Below are positions 51,578-60,300 of a stretch of DNA of 64,000 nucleotides, one piece after another. Position numbers and translations under genes: made by a program. The DNA is taken from assembly GCF_018987265.1 (NCBI RefSeq), contig NZ_CP076854.1, forward strand, positions 1,674,001 to 1,738,000, given 5' to 3'. The DNA comes from Rhizobium sp. WYJ-E13 (GTDB lineage Bacteria > Pseudomonadota > Alphaproteobacteria > Rhizobiales > Rhizobiaceae). Every line of letters begins with the position of its first letter. The stretch's first letter is position 1. The notes below the pieces were generated by a model, which searched no databases, had not been told where the DNA came from, and was given only the letters and a program-made list of their open reading frames with translations.

Positions 51578-52903
51578 ATGCAAAAGAAATCGAAAGCCCT
51601 TCTCGGGCTGGCCTCGGCATTTGTCATGTCGTCGGCGCTGCCCAATCTCGCAAAAGCTGACCAACTGACACTCTGCTGGGCGGCCTGGGACCCGGCGAAC
51701 GCGCTGGTCGAACTCTCGAAAGATTTCACCGCCAAAACCGGCACCGAAATGAAGTTCGAGTTCGTACCGTGGACCAGCTATGCCGACCGCTTTCTCAACG
51801 AACTGAACTCTCACGGAAAGCTCTGCGACCTGATCATCGGCGACAGCCAGTGGATCGGCGGCTCGGCCGAAAACGGCCACTACGTCAAGCTCAACGACTT
51901 CTTCGACAAGGAAGGCATCAAGATGGATGACTTCGTGCCGGCGACGGTGGTTGGCTATTCGGAATGGCCGAAGAATACGCCGAACTACTGGGCGCTGCCT
52001 GCCATGGGCGACGTGGTTGGCTGGACCTATCGCAAGGACTGGTTCGAGCGGCCGGAACTGCAGAAGGAATTCAAGGAAAAGTACGGCCGGGAGCTCGCCG
52101 CACCCAAGACCTACGACGAACTGAAGCAGATCGCCGAGTTCTTCCAGAAGCGCGAAATCGACGGGAAGACTGTCTACGGTGCTTCGATCTATACCGAGCG
52201 CGGTTCCGAAGGCATCACGATGGGTGTAACCAACGTGCTGTATGACTGGGGTTTCCAGTACGACAACCCTGAAAAGCCCTACGAAATGCAAGGCTTCGTC
52301 AATTCTGCCGATGCGGTGAAGGGGCTGGAATTCTACAAGTCGCTCTATGATTGCTGCACTCCGCCCGGCAGTTCCAATGTCTACATGGTCGAGTCGGCCG
52401 ACGCCTTCAAATCCGGCCAGGTCGCGATGCAGATGAATTTCGCCTTCACCTGGCCTGGCCTCTATAAGGACGAGAAGGTGGGTGGCGACAGGATCGGTTT
52501 CTTCCCCAATCCGGCTGAAAAGAAGCACTTCGCTCAGCTCGGCGGACAGGGCATTTCGGTCGTTTCCTATTCCGACAAGAAGGATGCCGCCCTGCAATAC
52601 ATCAAATGGTTCGCCCAGCCGGAGGTGCAGGCGAAATGGTGGCAGCTCGGCGGCTATTCCTGCCTGAAATCGGTGGTGAACGCCCCTGATTTTGCGTCCA
52701 GCCAGCCTTATGCCCAGGCTTTCCTGGACTCAATGGCAATCGTGAAGGATTTCTGGGCCGAGCCAAGCTACGCAACCCTCCTGCAGGACATGCAGAAGCG
52801 CGTTCATAACTATGTCGTGGCCGGCAACGGCACCGCGCAAGAGGCGCTTGATGGCCTGGTGAAAGACTGGACCGAAGTCTTCGAGGACGATGGCAAGATC
52901 TAG
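51578..52903 (+). CDS. ABC transporter solute-binding protein
   Basis: The 441-residue family 1 carbohydrate-binding protein has a signal peptide (cut near LAKA-DQL) and a two-lobed fold with many aromatic residues likely to line a polyol or sugar site. It binds substrate in the periplasm and delivers it to the two permeases downstream. The ATG at 51578 follows an ideal GGGAGGA site. It heads an operon with two permeases, a small membrane protein, two ATPases and dihydroxyacetone kinases, a layout like the rhizobial GlpV system. Glycerol, dihydroxyacetone or a related polyol/ketose is the inferred substrate. Confidence 0.92.
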   Translation: MQKKSKALLGLASAFVMSSALPNLAKADQLTLCWAAWDPANALVELSKDFTAKTGTEMKFEFVPWTSYADRFLNELNSHGKLCDLIIGDSQWIGGSAENGHYVKLNDFFDKEGIKMDDFVPATVVGYSEWPKNTPNYWALPAMGDVVGWTYRKDWFERPELQKEFKEKYGRELAAPKTYDELKQIAEFFQKREIDGKTVYGASIYTERGSEGITMGVTNVLYDWGFQYDNPEKPYEMQGFVNSADAVKGLEFYKSLYDCCTPPGSSNVYMVESADAFKSGQVAMQMNFAFTWPGLYKDEKVGGDRIGFFPNPAEKKHFAQLGGQGISVVSYSDKKDAALQYIKWFAQPEVQAKWWQLGGYSCLKSVVNAPDFASSQPYAQAFLDSMAIVKDFWAEPSYATLLQDMQKRVHNYVVAGNGTAQEALDGLVKDWTEVFEDDGKI

Positions 52904-52936
52904 TGTCCGGCTGGACGCGCAACCTTCTTGCCAGAA

Positions 52937-52971
52937 TGGCGGCCCGGCTCGCCAAGACTGCCGGGCCGCCA
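52937..52971 (+). other. Strong intercistronic hairpin
   Basis: A perfect 12-bp G+C-rich stem (52937-52948 with 52960-52971) lies between the binding-protein stop and the first permease. There is no T run, so it is more likely an mRNA 3'-end protector or partial attenuator that raises binding protein over membrane components, as is common in ABC operons. Confidence 0.7.
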
Positions 52972-53004
52972 CATGTCTCATATACGCGAAGACCAGGTGA
53001 CACC

Positions 53005-53973
53005 TTGAACATTTCCTCTTCCTCCATGGTCGAGAAGGCTGCGGACGCAACTGCAAGGGCGATGCCGACATCGGTTGTCCGCCGCCTCCGCGGACTATCC
53101 GATCGAGCGATCGCCTGGGTCTTTATCGCGCCCACCATTATCCTGCTTCTCGCCATCAACATCTTTCCGCTGATCTGGGCGATCTATCTGTCGTTCACGA
53201 ATTATCGCGCCAACCGTCCGAATGCGCCGGTCCTGAACGTTGGATTGGGCAATTACGAGCGGGTGCTCAACGACCCCGACATCTGGCAGGCGATGCAGAC
53301 GACGGCGCACTTCGTCTTCTGGACGATCCTGCTGCAGACGGTCATCGGTTTTGCGCTCGCCTATCTGATCGACCGCAAGTTTCGCGGCCACGCCTTCTGG
53401 ACGACGCTGATCCTGATCCCGATGATGCTGTCTCCAGCCGTCGTCGGCAACTTCTGGCGCTTCCTCTACGAGCCGCAGATCGGTCTCTTCGCCTATGCCG
53501 TTTCGCTGGTCACCGGCATCCCGACAGCCGACATCCAGATGCTCGGCAGTGTTTCGCTGGCACCGTGGGCGATCATTATCGTCGACACCTGGATGTGGAC
53601 GCCGTACGTCATGCTGATCTGCCTGGCAGGCCTGCGTTCCATCCCCGATTATATTTATGAGGCAGCCGAGGTGGACCGCGCTTCCGCCTGGCGGCAATTC
53701 TGGTCGATCACCGTGCCGATGGCGCTGCCCTTCATCATGCTTGCGGTGCTGTTTCGCGGCATCGAGAATTTCAAGATGTTCGACATGGTGACACTGCTGA
53801 CAGGTGGTGGCCCGGGCTCGACCACCGAGGTTGCCTCCATCACCTTGAAGCGGGCCGCCTTCGAGAGCTGGGCAACCGGACGGGCGTCGGCCTTTGCCAT
53901 CGTCCTCTTCGTTGCCGTGTTCGGTCTTGCGAACATCTACGTCAAGGCACTCAACAAGGTGAAGCAGCGATGA
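53005..53973 (+). CDS. ABC sugar/polyol permease 1
   Basis: The protein has six membrane helices and the EAA loop (EAAEVDRASAWRQFWSITVPMALP, about residues 215-238) of MalF-type permeases. The first convincing start is TTG at 53005, preceded by AGGTGA. An ATG at 53026 has no ribosome site, and a frame from 52903 would read through the hairpin. From the TTG the length is 322 residues. It overlaps the next permease by 4 bases. Confidence 0.88.
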   Translation: MNISSSSMVEKAADATARAMPTSVVRRLRGLSDRAIAWVFIAPTIILLLAINIFPLIWAIYLSFTNYRANRPNAPVLNVGLGNYERVLNDPDIWQAMQTTAHFVFWTILLQTVIGFALAYLIDRKFRGHAFWTTLILIPMMLSPAVVGNFWRFLYEPQIGLFAYAVSLVTGIPTADIQMLGSVSLAPWAIIIVDTWMWTPYVMLICLAGLRSIPDYIYEAAEVDRASAWRQFWSITVPMALPFIMLAVLFRGIENFKMFDMVTLLTGGGPGSTTEVASITLKRAAFESWATGRASAFAIVLFVAVFGLANIYVKALNKVKQR

Positions 53974-54923
53974 GCTCGGTTACCTCAGCCCATTCGGTCG
54001 TCGAGCCGAGCCCGACCAGCAAGCGGATCGCCGGCGCCATCGTGATCCTCTACGCGCTGATCACGATGATCCCGCTCGTCTGGATTTTCCTGACCAGTAT
54101 CAAATCTCCGCCGGATTCCATCAGCTATCCTCCGAAAATCGTCTTTGCGCCGACCTTGGAAGGCTACTGCAATCTGCTGACGACGAGAACGCGCCAGACA
54201 CCGGAATACATCGCCTCCCTGCCTGCACCGACCGGCACCTGTGATGAGGTGACCCGCAAGCGAAACATGGTCATTGCGGGTCCCTCGAATTTCCTGCCAC
54301 GCTTTGCCAATTCTCTGGTGATTGCCTTCGGCTCGACGTTTCTGGCCGTATTGTTGGGAACCTTGGCCGCCTACGGCTTCTCCCGTTTCAGGGTGCCGCT
54401 CGCCGACGACCTTCTATTCTTCATCCTGTCGACGCGCATGATGCCGCCCATCGCGGTCGCCATACCGATCTATCTGATGTACCGCGAGCTTGGCCTCTCC
54501 GACACGGCGCTGGGCATGATCCTGCTCTACACGGCAGTCAACGTCTCGCTCGCCGTCTGGCTGCTGAAAGGCTTCATCGACGAGATCCCGCGCGAATATG
54601 AAGAGGCTGCGATGATCGACGGCTACACCCGGCTGCAGGCCTTCTGGAAAGTCGTCCTGCCGCAGGCAACCACCGGCATCGCCGCCACTGCGATCTTCTG
54701 CCTGATCTTTGCCTGGAACGAATATGCCTTTGTCGCACTGCTGACCTCGGGTGAAGCCCAGACGGCACCGCCATTCATCCCGACGATCATCGGCGAAGGC
54801 GGCCAGGACTGGCCCGCCGTTGCTGCGGGAACAACAATCTTCCTGATCCCGATCCTCGTCTTTACCATTCTGCTGCGCAAGCAGCTCCTGCGCGGCATTA
54901 CCTTCGGAGCGGTTCGCAAATGA
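53970..54923 (+). CDS. ABC sugar/polyol permease 2
   Basis: The 317-residue MalG-type permease has six membrane helices and an EAA loop near the C-terminal third (EEAAMIDGYTRLQAFWKVVLPQ). A periplasmic insertion of about 50 residues after the first helix contains two cysteines. It is coupled upstream and downstream by ATGA overlaps and forms the membrane channel with permease 1. Confidence 0.93.
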   Translation: MSSVTSAHSVVEPSPTSKRIAGAIVILYALITMIPLVWIFLTSIKSPPDSISYPPKIVFAPTLEGYCNLLTTRTRQTPEYIASLPAPTGTCDEVTRKRNMVIAGPSNFLPRFANSLVIAFGSTFLAVLLGTLAAYGFSRFRVPLADDLLFFILSTRMMPPIAVAIPIYLMYRELGLSDTALGMILLYTAVNVSLAVWLLKGFIDEIPREYEEAAMIDGYTRLQAFWKVVLPQATTGIAATAIFCLIFAWNEYAFVALLTSGEAQTAPPFIPTIIGEGGQDWPAVAAGTTIFLIPILVFTILLRKQLLRGITFGAVRK

Positions 54924-55132
54924 CCCATCTCAGCGAGACCCCACGTCCATCCCGCCCGAAGCGCCCCTTCTTTTTGCGCCGGGGGCCTATGGAGAACATC
55001 GCGACCGCCTTGATTGCCGTCGGTTTCCTCATGCTCTTCCAGCCGTTCCTTCTCGTGCTCTATACCTATTCGTTGGTAACGCTGCTCGCAGGCACCGCGA
55101 TGTTCATCATCGTCTCGAAGTTTCCGGAGTGA
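54920..55132 (+). CDS. Small membrane protein of the ABC operon
   Basis: The 70-residue protein has a basic N-terminus and two hydrophobic segments (about 27-41 and 45-63). Small two-helix proteins of this kind, including the DUF2160 protein of the GlpSTPQV glycerol transporter, sit between permease and ATPase genes in rhizobial operons. It overlaps permease 2 by 4 bases and ends 3 bases before the first ATPase. It probably stabilises or modulates the transporter. I cannot confirm homology to DUF2160. Confidence 0.8.
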   Translation: MTHLSETPRPSRPKRPFFLRRGPMENIATALIAVGFLMLFQPFLLVLYTYSLVTLLAGTAMFIIVSKFPE

Positions 55133-55135
55133 ACC

Positions 55136-56233
55136 ATGGCGGACATCAGGATAGAAAATCTCCGCAAGCAGTTCGGCAGCTTCGTGGCGGTGCAGGATTC
55201 GAGCTTCGTCATCCATGACGGCGAATTCCTGGCACTGCTCGGCCCCTCTGGCTGCGGCAAGACGACGACGCTTCGCATGATCGCCGGCCTGGAATTGCCG
55301 ACCAGCGGCAAGATCTACCTTGATGGGGAGGACGTCACCTTCAATCGCGCCAGCGCCCGCGACATTGCCTTCGTCTTCCAGCTTTTTGCGCTCTATCCCC
55401 ATATGAATGTGCGCAGGAACATCGGCTTCCCACTCCTGTCGCAAGGCATGCCGAAGGCTGAGATCCGTCGGCGCGTCGAGGAGACTGCGCGGCTGCTCCA
55501 GATCGATCATATCTTGAACCGGTCCGTCTCCGGACTTGCTGGCGGCGACCGCCAGCGCGTGGCTCTCGGCCGCGCGATCGTGCGCCGCCCGAAGTGTTTC
55601 CTGATGGATGAACCGCTTGGTACACTGGACGCCGAATTCCGCGAGGTGATGGTCCATGAGCTGCGCGAACTGCATAATCGCATCCACGCGACGACCGTTT
55701 ACGTGACGCATGATCAGCATGAGGCGATGGCGATGGCCGACAAGATCGCGGTCATGAACCATGGCGTCATCGAACAATTCGGCACGCCGCAGGAAATCTA
55801 CAGCAAGCCGGCCACCATGTATGTTGCGGATTTCATCGGCTCGCCGCCAATGAATTTCATGCGCTTCACGTCAGGTCTCCAGTCGGGAGCGCAGTCGATA
55901 TCGCTCAACGGCATCGACGTCAGCGTTCCCGAGGTGCACCAGGATATGGCCGAGTCGGAGCTTGCGCTCGGCGTCAGGCCCGAACATATCCGCCTCAGCG
56001 ACGCGTCACCGTTGCGCGGAGCCGTCTATGGCAGCGAATATCTTGGAACCAATCAGGTCGTGGCAATCGAGACATCGAGCGGCGTGATCAAGGCACGCGT
56101 TCCGGCAAACCGCGACTTCCGTATTGGCGAGACTGTTGGTCTTGAGTTCAATCCGGCTAAGCTCGCGCTGTTCGACTGCAAATCGGGCCGCGCCGTTGCT
56201 TCGGCGCTCTACTCGGAGGCCGAACATGGCTGA
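55136..56233 (+). CDS. ABC transporter ATPase 1, degenerate signature
   Basis: The 365-residue protein belongs to the UgpC/MalK family: Walker A GPSGCGKTT (about 36-44), Q-loop in FVFQLFALYPHM, Walker B CFLMDEP and the H-loop YVTHDQ, followed by a TOBE-like C-terminal domain. The ABC signature, normally LSGGQ, reads LAGGD here. Because a second ATPase with a normal LSGGE signature is encoded next, the two likely form an asymmetric heterodimer like GlpS/GlpT. Its end overlaps the second ATPase gene by 8 bases. Confidence 0.9.
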   Translation: MADIRIENLRKQFGSFVAVQDSSFVIHDGEFLALLGPSGCGKTTTLRMIAGLELPTSGKIYLDGEDVTFNRASARDIAFVFQLFALYPHMNVRRNIGFPLLSQGMPKAEIRRRVEETARLLQIDHILNRSVSGLAGGDRQRVALGRAIVRRPKCFLMDEPLGTLDAEFREVMVHELRELHNRIHATTVYVTHDQHEAMAMADKIAVMNHGVIEQFGTPQEIYSKPATMYVADFIGSPPMNFMRFTSGLQSGAQSISLNGIDVSVPEVHQDMAESELALGVRPEHIRLSDASPLRGAVYGSEYLGTNQVVAIETSSGVIKARVPANRDFRIGETVGLEFNPAKLALFDCKSGRAVASALYSEAEHG

Positions 56234-57233
56234 CGTCGTTCTCAAGGATCTTAGCAAGCGTTTTGGTGATACACAGGCTCTGGCTGATCTGGATCTCTCG
56301 ATCCGAGACGGTGAATTCGTCGTCCTGCTTGGGCCAACGGGCGCCGGCAAGACGACCACGCTGCGCCTTATTGCCGGCCTTGAGCGTCCCGACGGTGGAC
56401 GCATCGAAATCGGTGGCCGCAATGTCGCAGGCGAAGCTCCCGCTGAACGGGATGTCGCCTTCGTTTTTCAACAATACTCGCTGTATCCGCATATGACGGT
56501 TTACGACAACCTTGCCTTTCCGCTGCGCGCCCCGGCGCGCCGGCTTGCGAGCCAAGAAATCGACCGCCGCGTCCGGGACATTGCGCGCATGGTCAGGATC
56601 GATCACAAGCTGGAGAACCGTTCGACACGTCTGTCGGGCGGCGAAATGCAGCGCGTTGCGATCGGCAGGGCGCTGGTGCGCAGGCCTGCCATTTATCTGA
56701 TGGACGAACCGCTCTCGTCGCTGGACGCGAAACTGCGCGCAGAACTGCGCCTGGAACTGAAGCGCATCCAGACGGAACTCGGCTCGACCCTGCTCTATGT
56801 AACTCACGACCAGGTCGAGGCGATGACCATGGCGGACCGGATCGGCATTGTCTCGGAAGGACGGCTGCTGCAAGTCGGAACGCCGCGCGAAATCTATGGC
56901 AATCCGGCCAGCTTGCATGTCGCCGCACGCCTTGGCCAGCCACACATCAACCTGTTGCCGGCCGATCTTCTTCCTGGTGCCAATCCGCCGCCGGGAACGA
57001 AGACGATCGGCGCGCGAACCGAGCACCTTGATATCGTCGTCGATCAGAACGCCAGTGCGAAGATCGACTGGATCGAACATCTGGGGGACCAGAACCACCT
57101 TCACATCAAGGTGCGCGACCACAAGCTGGTCACGCTGGCCGATCCATATCTCGCAATCCGGCCGGGTGATCGAATAAGCTTGACGCTGCGCGATCCGCTC
57201 TATTTCGACGCCAGTGGCCAGCGCCTTGGATAA
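56226..57233 (+). CDS. ABC transporter ATPase 2
   Basis: The 335-residue ATPase has Walker A GPTGAGKTT (about 36-44), signature LSGGEMQRV, Walker B IYLMDEP and YVTHDQ, with a C-terminal TOBE-like region. The ATG at 56226 overlaps the previous stop. It pairs with ATPase 1 to power the importer. The kinase genes begin 48 bases later on the same strand, so transport and phosphorylation are probably cotranscribed. Confidence 0.92.
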   Translation: MADVVLKDLSKRFGDTQALADLDLSIRDGEFVVLLGPTGAGKTTTLRLIAGLERPDGGRIEIGGRNVAGEAPAERDVAFVFQQYSLYPHMTVYDNLAFPLRAPARRLASQEIDRRVRDIARMVRIDHKLENRSTRLSGGEMQRVAIGRALVRRPAIYLMDEPLSSLDAKLRAELRLELKRIQTELGSTLLYVTHDQVEAMTMADRIGIVSEGRLLQVGTPREIYGNPASLHVAARLGQPHINLLPADLLPGANPPPGTKTIGARTEHLDIVVDQNASAKIDWIEHLGDQNHLHIKVRDHKLVTLADPYLAIRPGDRISLTLRDPLYFDASGQRLG

Positions 57234-57281
57234 GCAACTGAAAGAAACGAAATCATTGGCATAAAAGACGGATCTGTCTCC

Positions 57282-58922
57282 ATGAAACACTTCTTCAACC
57301 GCCGGGAAACCATTGTCACCGAAGCCCTGGACGGCCTGCTCCAGACGAGCAGCGCCGGTCGTCTCGCCCGTCTCGACGCGTTTCCGGAGATCAAGGTGAT
57401 CCTGCGGGCCGATTGGGACAAGTCGAAGGTCGCAATTATCTCAGGCGGCGGGGCGGGGCATGAGCCCTCACATGCGGGCTTCGTCGGCAAGGGCATGCTC
57501 ACGGCTGCCGTATCCGGCGAAATCTTTGCCTCGCCGAGCGTCGATGCGGTGCTGACGGCGATCCGCGCCGTAACCGGCCCCAAGGGCGTCCTGCTGATCG
57601 TCAAGAACTATACGGGCGATCGCCTTAATTTTGGTCTCGCCGCCGAAAAGGCACGTGCCGAAGGTTTCGACGTCGAGATGGTCATCGTTGCCGACGATAT
57701 CGCGATCCCCGGCATCATCCAGCCCCGCGGCGTTGCCGGTACGCTGTTCGTGCACAAGATCGCCGGCTATCATGCCGAGGCCGGCGCCGCGCTCAAGACG
57801 GTGGCGGGCCTGGCGAGTGCCGCAGCGGGCAGCATCGTCTCACTCGGCATGTCGCTTTCGACCTGCAGCGTGCCGGGCCAAACGCATGAGGATCGACTGG
57901 GCACCAATGAAGGCGAACTCGGTCTCGGCATTCACGGCGAGCCCGGGGTTGAGCGTATTTCCCTGCAGCCGATTGCCGATTTGGTCGCGACGATGACCGA
58001 GCGACTGGCGGCGAAACTCGAGGATGCGGCAGATCATGCGCTGCTGATCAACAATCTCGGTGCCGTGCCCCCGCTTGAAATGGGGGTCATCGCCAACGCT
58101 GTCCTGTCGTCGCAGATCGCCAACCGTGTTCGGCTTATCATCGGGCCGGCACCGATGATGACCGCTCTCAACATGAACGGTTTTTCCCTGTCGCTCATTC
58201 GACTGGACGCCGACCGTGAAGCCGCCCTTAGGGCCACCGTCGAACCCCATGCCTGGCCGCCCGCGGCCGAACGGCACGAGATCGTTATCCTTCCTGCGCC
58301 TCAACGGGCGTCGCGACAGAGCGATGCAGTACCCGCCAGCGACAATAGGAACAATCGTCGCCTCGTGACTGCGCTTTGCGAGCATCTGATTTCGCTCGAG
58401 ACCGAGCTTAACCGCCTGGATGGCCGGGTTGGTGATGGCGATACCGGCTCCACCGTTGCGACCGGAGCCCGCAGCATTCTTGCCCGCATCGACACACTTC
58501 CACTGAAAGATCCGGCCGCGACAATGGCCTCCATCGGCGAAATCCTGAGCACGAGCATGGGCGGCTCCAGCGGTGTCCTTCTCTCGATCTTCTTCACGGC
58601 CGCATCCAAGTCCATGGCAGAAAAGGACGATTTCGCCGCTGCCCTGCTTGCCGGCCTTGATCGGATGACGTTCTATGGAGGTGCTGTTGTGGGTGACCGC
58701 ACAATGGTCGACGCACTGGCTCCCGCGCTTGCCGCCCTTTCATCAGGGGGTGTCGCAGCCGCGGCAAGAGCGGCGGCGGCAGGTGCTCAGTCGACAAGAG
58801 CGATGCGACAGGCAAGGGCCGGTCGTGCCTCCTACGTTGGCGAAAAGGATCTCGAAGGCGTGCCCGATCCCGGTGCTGTCGCCGTGGCAGGTGTTTTCGA
58901 AGTGGCGGCAGCGCTCGTATGA
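57282..58922 (+). CDS. ATP-type dihydroxyacetone kinase, DhaK-DhaL fusion
   Basis: The 546-residue protein joins a DhaK domain (1 to about 330) to a DhaL domain (about 350 to the end). DhaK shows SGGGAGHEPSHAGFVGKGML and the covalent substrate His218 in GIHGEPG. DhaL shows VGDGDTGST, the Mg-ATP acidic triad. Fused kinases of this type use ATP to phosphorylate dihydroxyacetone or related short ketoses. It lies just after the ABC importer and before a second, PTS-type kinase set. Erythrulose or another C3-C4 ketose is an alternative substrate. Confidence 0.92.
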   Translation: MKHFFNRRETIVTEALDGLLQTSSAGRLARLDAFPEIKVILRADWDKSKVAIISGGGAGHEPSHAGFVGKGMLTAAVSGEIFASPSVDAVLTAIRAVTGPKGVLLIVKNYTGDRLNFGLAAEKARAEGFDVEMVIVADDIAIPGIIQPRGVAGTLFVHKIAGYHAEAGAALKTVAGLASAAAGSIVSLGMSLSTCSVPGQTHEDRLGTNEGELGLGIHGEPGVERISLQPIADLVATMTERLAAKLEDAADHALLINNLGAVPPLEMGVIANAVLSSQIANRVRLIIGPAPMMTALNMNGFSLSLIRLDADREAALRATVEPHAWPPAAERHEIVILPAPQRASRQSDAVPASDNRNNRRLVTALCEHLISLETELNRLDGRVGDGDTGSTVATGARSILARIDTLPLKDPAATMASIGEILSTSMGGSSGVLLSIFFTAASKSMAEKDDFAAALLAGLDRMTFYGGAVVGDRTMVDALAPALAALSSGGVAAAARAAAAGAQSTRAMRQARAGRASYVGEKDLEGVPDPGAVAVAGVFEVAAALV

Positions 58923-58946
58923 GCTCTGAACGCGGGAGGGTTTTGG

Positions 58947-59561
58947 GTGCAGGCAGAACCGGTTCTTCTCATGGGATTGATCGAAGCTTGCCGTGCGACG
59001 ATCGCAGCAAACAGCGAGCACCTGTGCGCGCTTGATCGCGCCATTGGTGATGGCGATCATGGAACGAACATGCGACGTGGCTGCGAAGCGGTAAGCGCCG
59101 AGGACGCCTCTGTTTCAGCCCTTCCCTTGCCCGACGCGCTTGAGAAAATTGGCCTGACGCTCGTCATGAACATCGGCGGAGCGGCAGGCCCGCTTTACGG
59201 GACGCTGCTCATGGAGATGGGCCGCAAGCTCCGTGTCCCGGATGAGGAGAGGGATTTTCCATCGGCGTTGAAACAGGCGATCAACGCCGTCGCGCGTCGT
59301 GGCCGCTCACACGCCGGGGACAAGACGCTTCTTGATGTTCTCTATCCCGTTCAGGACGCGCTCGCACATCGATTGCCTTTGACGGACATCGCACGCCAGG
59401 CCGAACTTTCTGCCGAGCTGACTGCTGCGATGAGGGCCATGCGCGGGCGGGCCTCATATCTCGGAGACCGGTCGATCGGCCATGTCGATCCGGGTGCCTC
59501 AAGTTGTGCGCTGCTGACAACGGCGATCTGCCGCTACCTCGAGGAGTATCGACCGGTATGA
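58947..59561 (+). CDS. dhaL: DhaL subunit of PTS-type dihydroxyacetone kinase
   Basis: The 204-residue protein is a stand-alone DhaL with the metal/ADP motif IGDGDHGTNM and the later GGAAGPLYGTLLME and GRASYLGDRS stretches. In the PTS form it holds ADP as a cofactor that is re-phosphorylated by DhaM. The start is a GTG at 58947 with GGGAGGG upstream; no ATG fits better. It overlaps the EIIA gene by 4 bases (ATGA). Its DhaK partner is encoded at 62336, after the phosphorelay genes. Confidence 0.92.
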   Translation: MQAEPVLLMGLIEACRATIAANSEHLCALDRAIGDGDHGTNMRRGCEAVSAEDASVSALPLPDALEKIGLTLVMNIGGAAGPLYGTLLMEMGRKLRVPDEERDFPSALKQAINAVARRGRSHAGDKTLLDVLYPVQDALAHRLPLTDIARQAELSAELTAAMRAMRGRASYLGDRSIGHVDPGASSCALLTTAICRYLEEYRPV

Positions 59562-59956
59562 ATGGGAACAGGCCTAACGTTGGGATTGTGATTGTTTCCC
59601 ACTCGCCTCTGGTTGCACGTGGTACCGCCGATATGGTGCGGCAGATGGTCGGCGACAGTGTGCCGCTTGCCTGGTCGGGCGGCAACAGTCACGGCGAACT
59701 TGGAACAGATGCCCGCGGTATTCTCAACGCCATCGAGGAGGCCTGGTCTGACGCAGGCGTTGCCGTCTTCGTCGATCTTGGCGGAGCTGAAACCAACAGT
59801 GAAATGGCGGTTGAGATGCTTGGCCTGCCGCGGTCGAAACAGGTATCGATCTGCAATGCGCCCGTCGTGGAGGGCGCTGTTATCGCGGCCGCCGAGGCCT
59901 CCGGCGGCGCATCGCTGACCAAGGTCGTTGCGACGGCAGAGGAGCTGTCACCCTGA
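59558..59956 (+). CDS. dhaM: EIIA-Man-type phosphocarrier (DhaM EIIA domain)
   Basis: The 132-residue protein matches the N-terminal EIIA-mannose-like domain of DhaM, with the phospho-His in VIVSHS (His15) and the GVAVFVDLGGAETNSEMA stretch. In E. coli this domain is fused to HPr and EI-like parts. Here it is a separate gene, so the DhaM chain is split. It would pass phosphate from HPr to the ADP held by DhaL. It is coupled to dhaL by ATGA and to the HPr gene by a TGATG overlap. Confidence 0.9.
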   Translation: MNGNRPNVGIVIVSHSPLVARGTADMVRQMVGDSVPLAWSGGNSHGELGTDARGILNAIEEAWSDAGVAVFVDLGGAETNSEMAVEMLGLPRSKQVSICNAPVVEGAVIAAAEASGGASLTKVVATAEELSP

Positions 59957-60300
59957 TGAGCGGCGGATTGCGCGTGGGAAACCTTGAGGGCGAGCAGATA
60001 CATACAAGCTGCCAGACGGAGGTCGAGGTCAAGCATGGTGTGGGGTTGCATGCCCGGCCCTCGGTTACATTCACGCGGCTTGCAAAGTCGTTTCCCTGCT
60101 CGATCGAAGTCGCGATCAACGGCAGCGATGTCTGGCTGAATGGCAAGAGCATCATCAAGATCATGGGTGCCAGGATCCGCAAGGGATCGTTGCTCAAGAT
60201 CCGCGCCGAGGGGATCCTCGCCGAGGAAGCGATCCGCGCATTGAAGGGCCTCGTCGAACGTAATTTCGATGAGGAGAAGAAGCATGGCCGCACCGCCTAG
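59956..60300 (+). CDS. HPr-family phosphocarrier of the Dha phosphorelay
   Basis: The 114-residue protein has the HPr core with phospho-His32 in GVGLHARPSVTF and a serine in NGKSIIKIM (about residue 65) at the regulatory-Ser position. An extra N-terminal extension of about 20 residues is present compared with HPr of 85-90 residues. It should carry phosphate from the EI that follows to the EIIA upstream. It overlaps the EI gene by 17 bases. Confidence 0.92.
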   Translation: MSGGLRVGNLEGEQIHTSCQTEVEVKHGVGLHARPSVTFTRLAKSFPCSIEVAINGSDVWLNGKSIIKIMGARIRKGSLLKIRAEGILAEEAIRALKGLVERNFDEEKKHGRTA

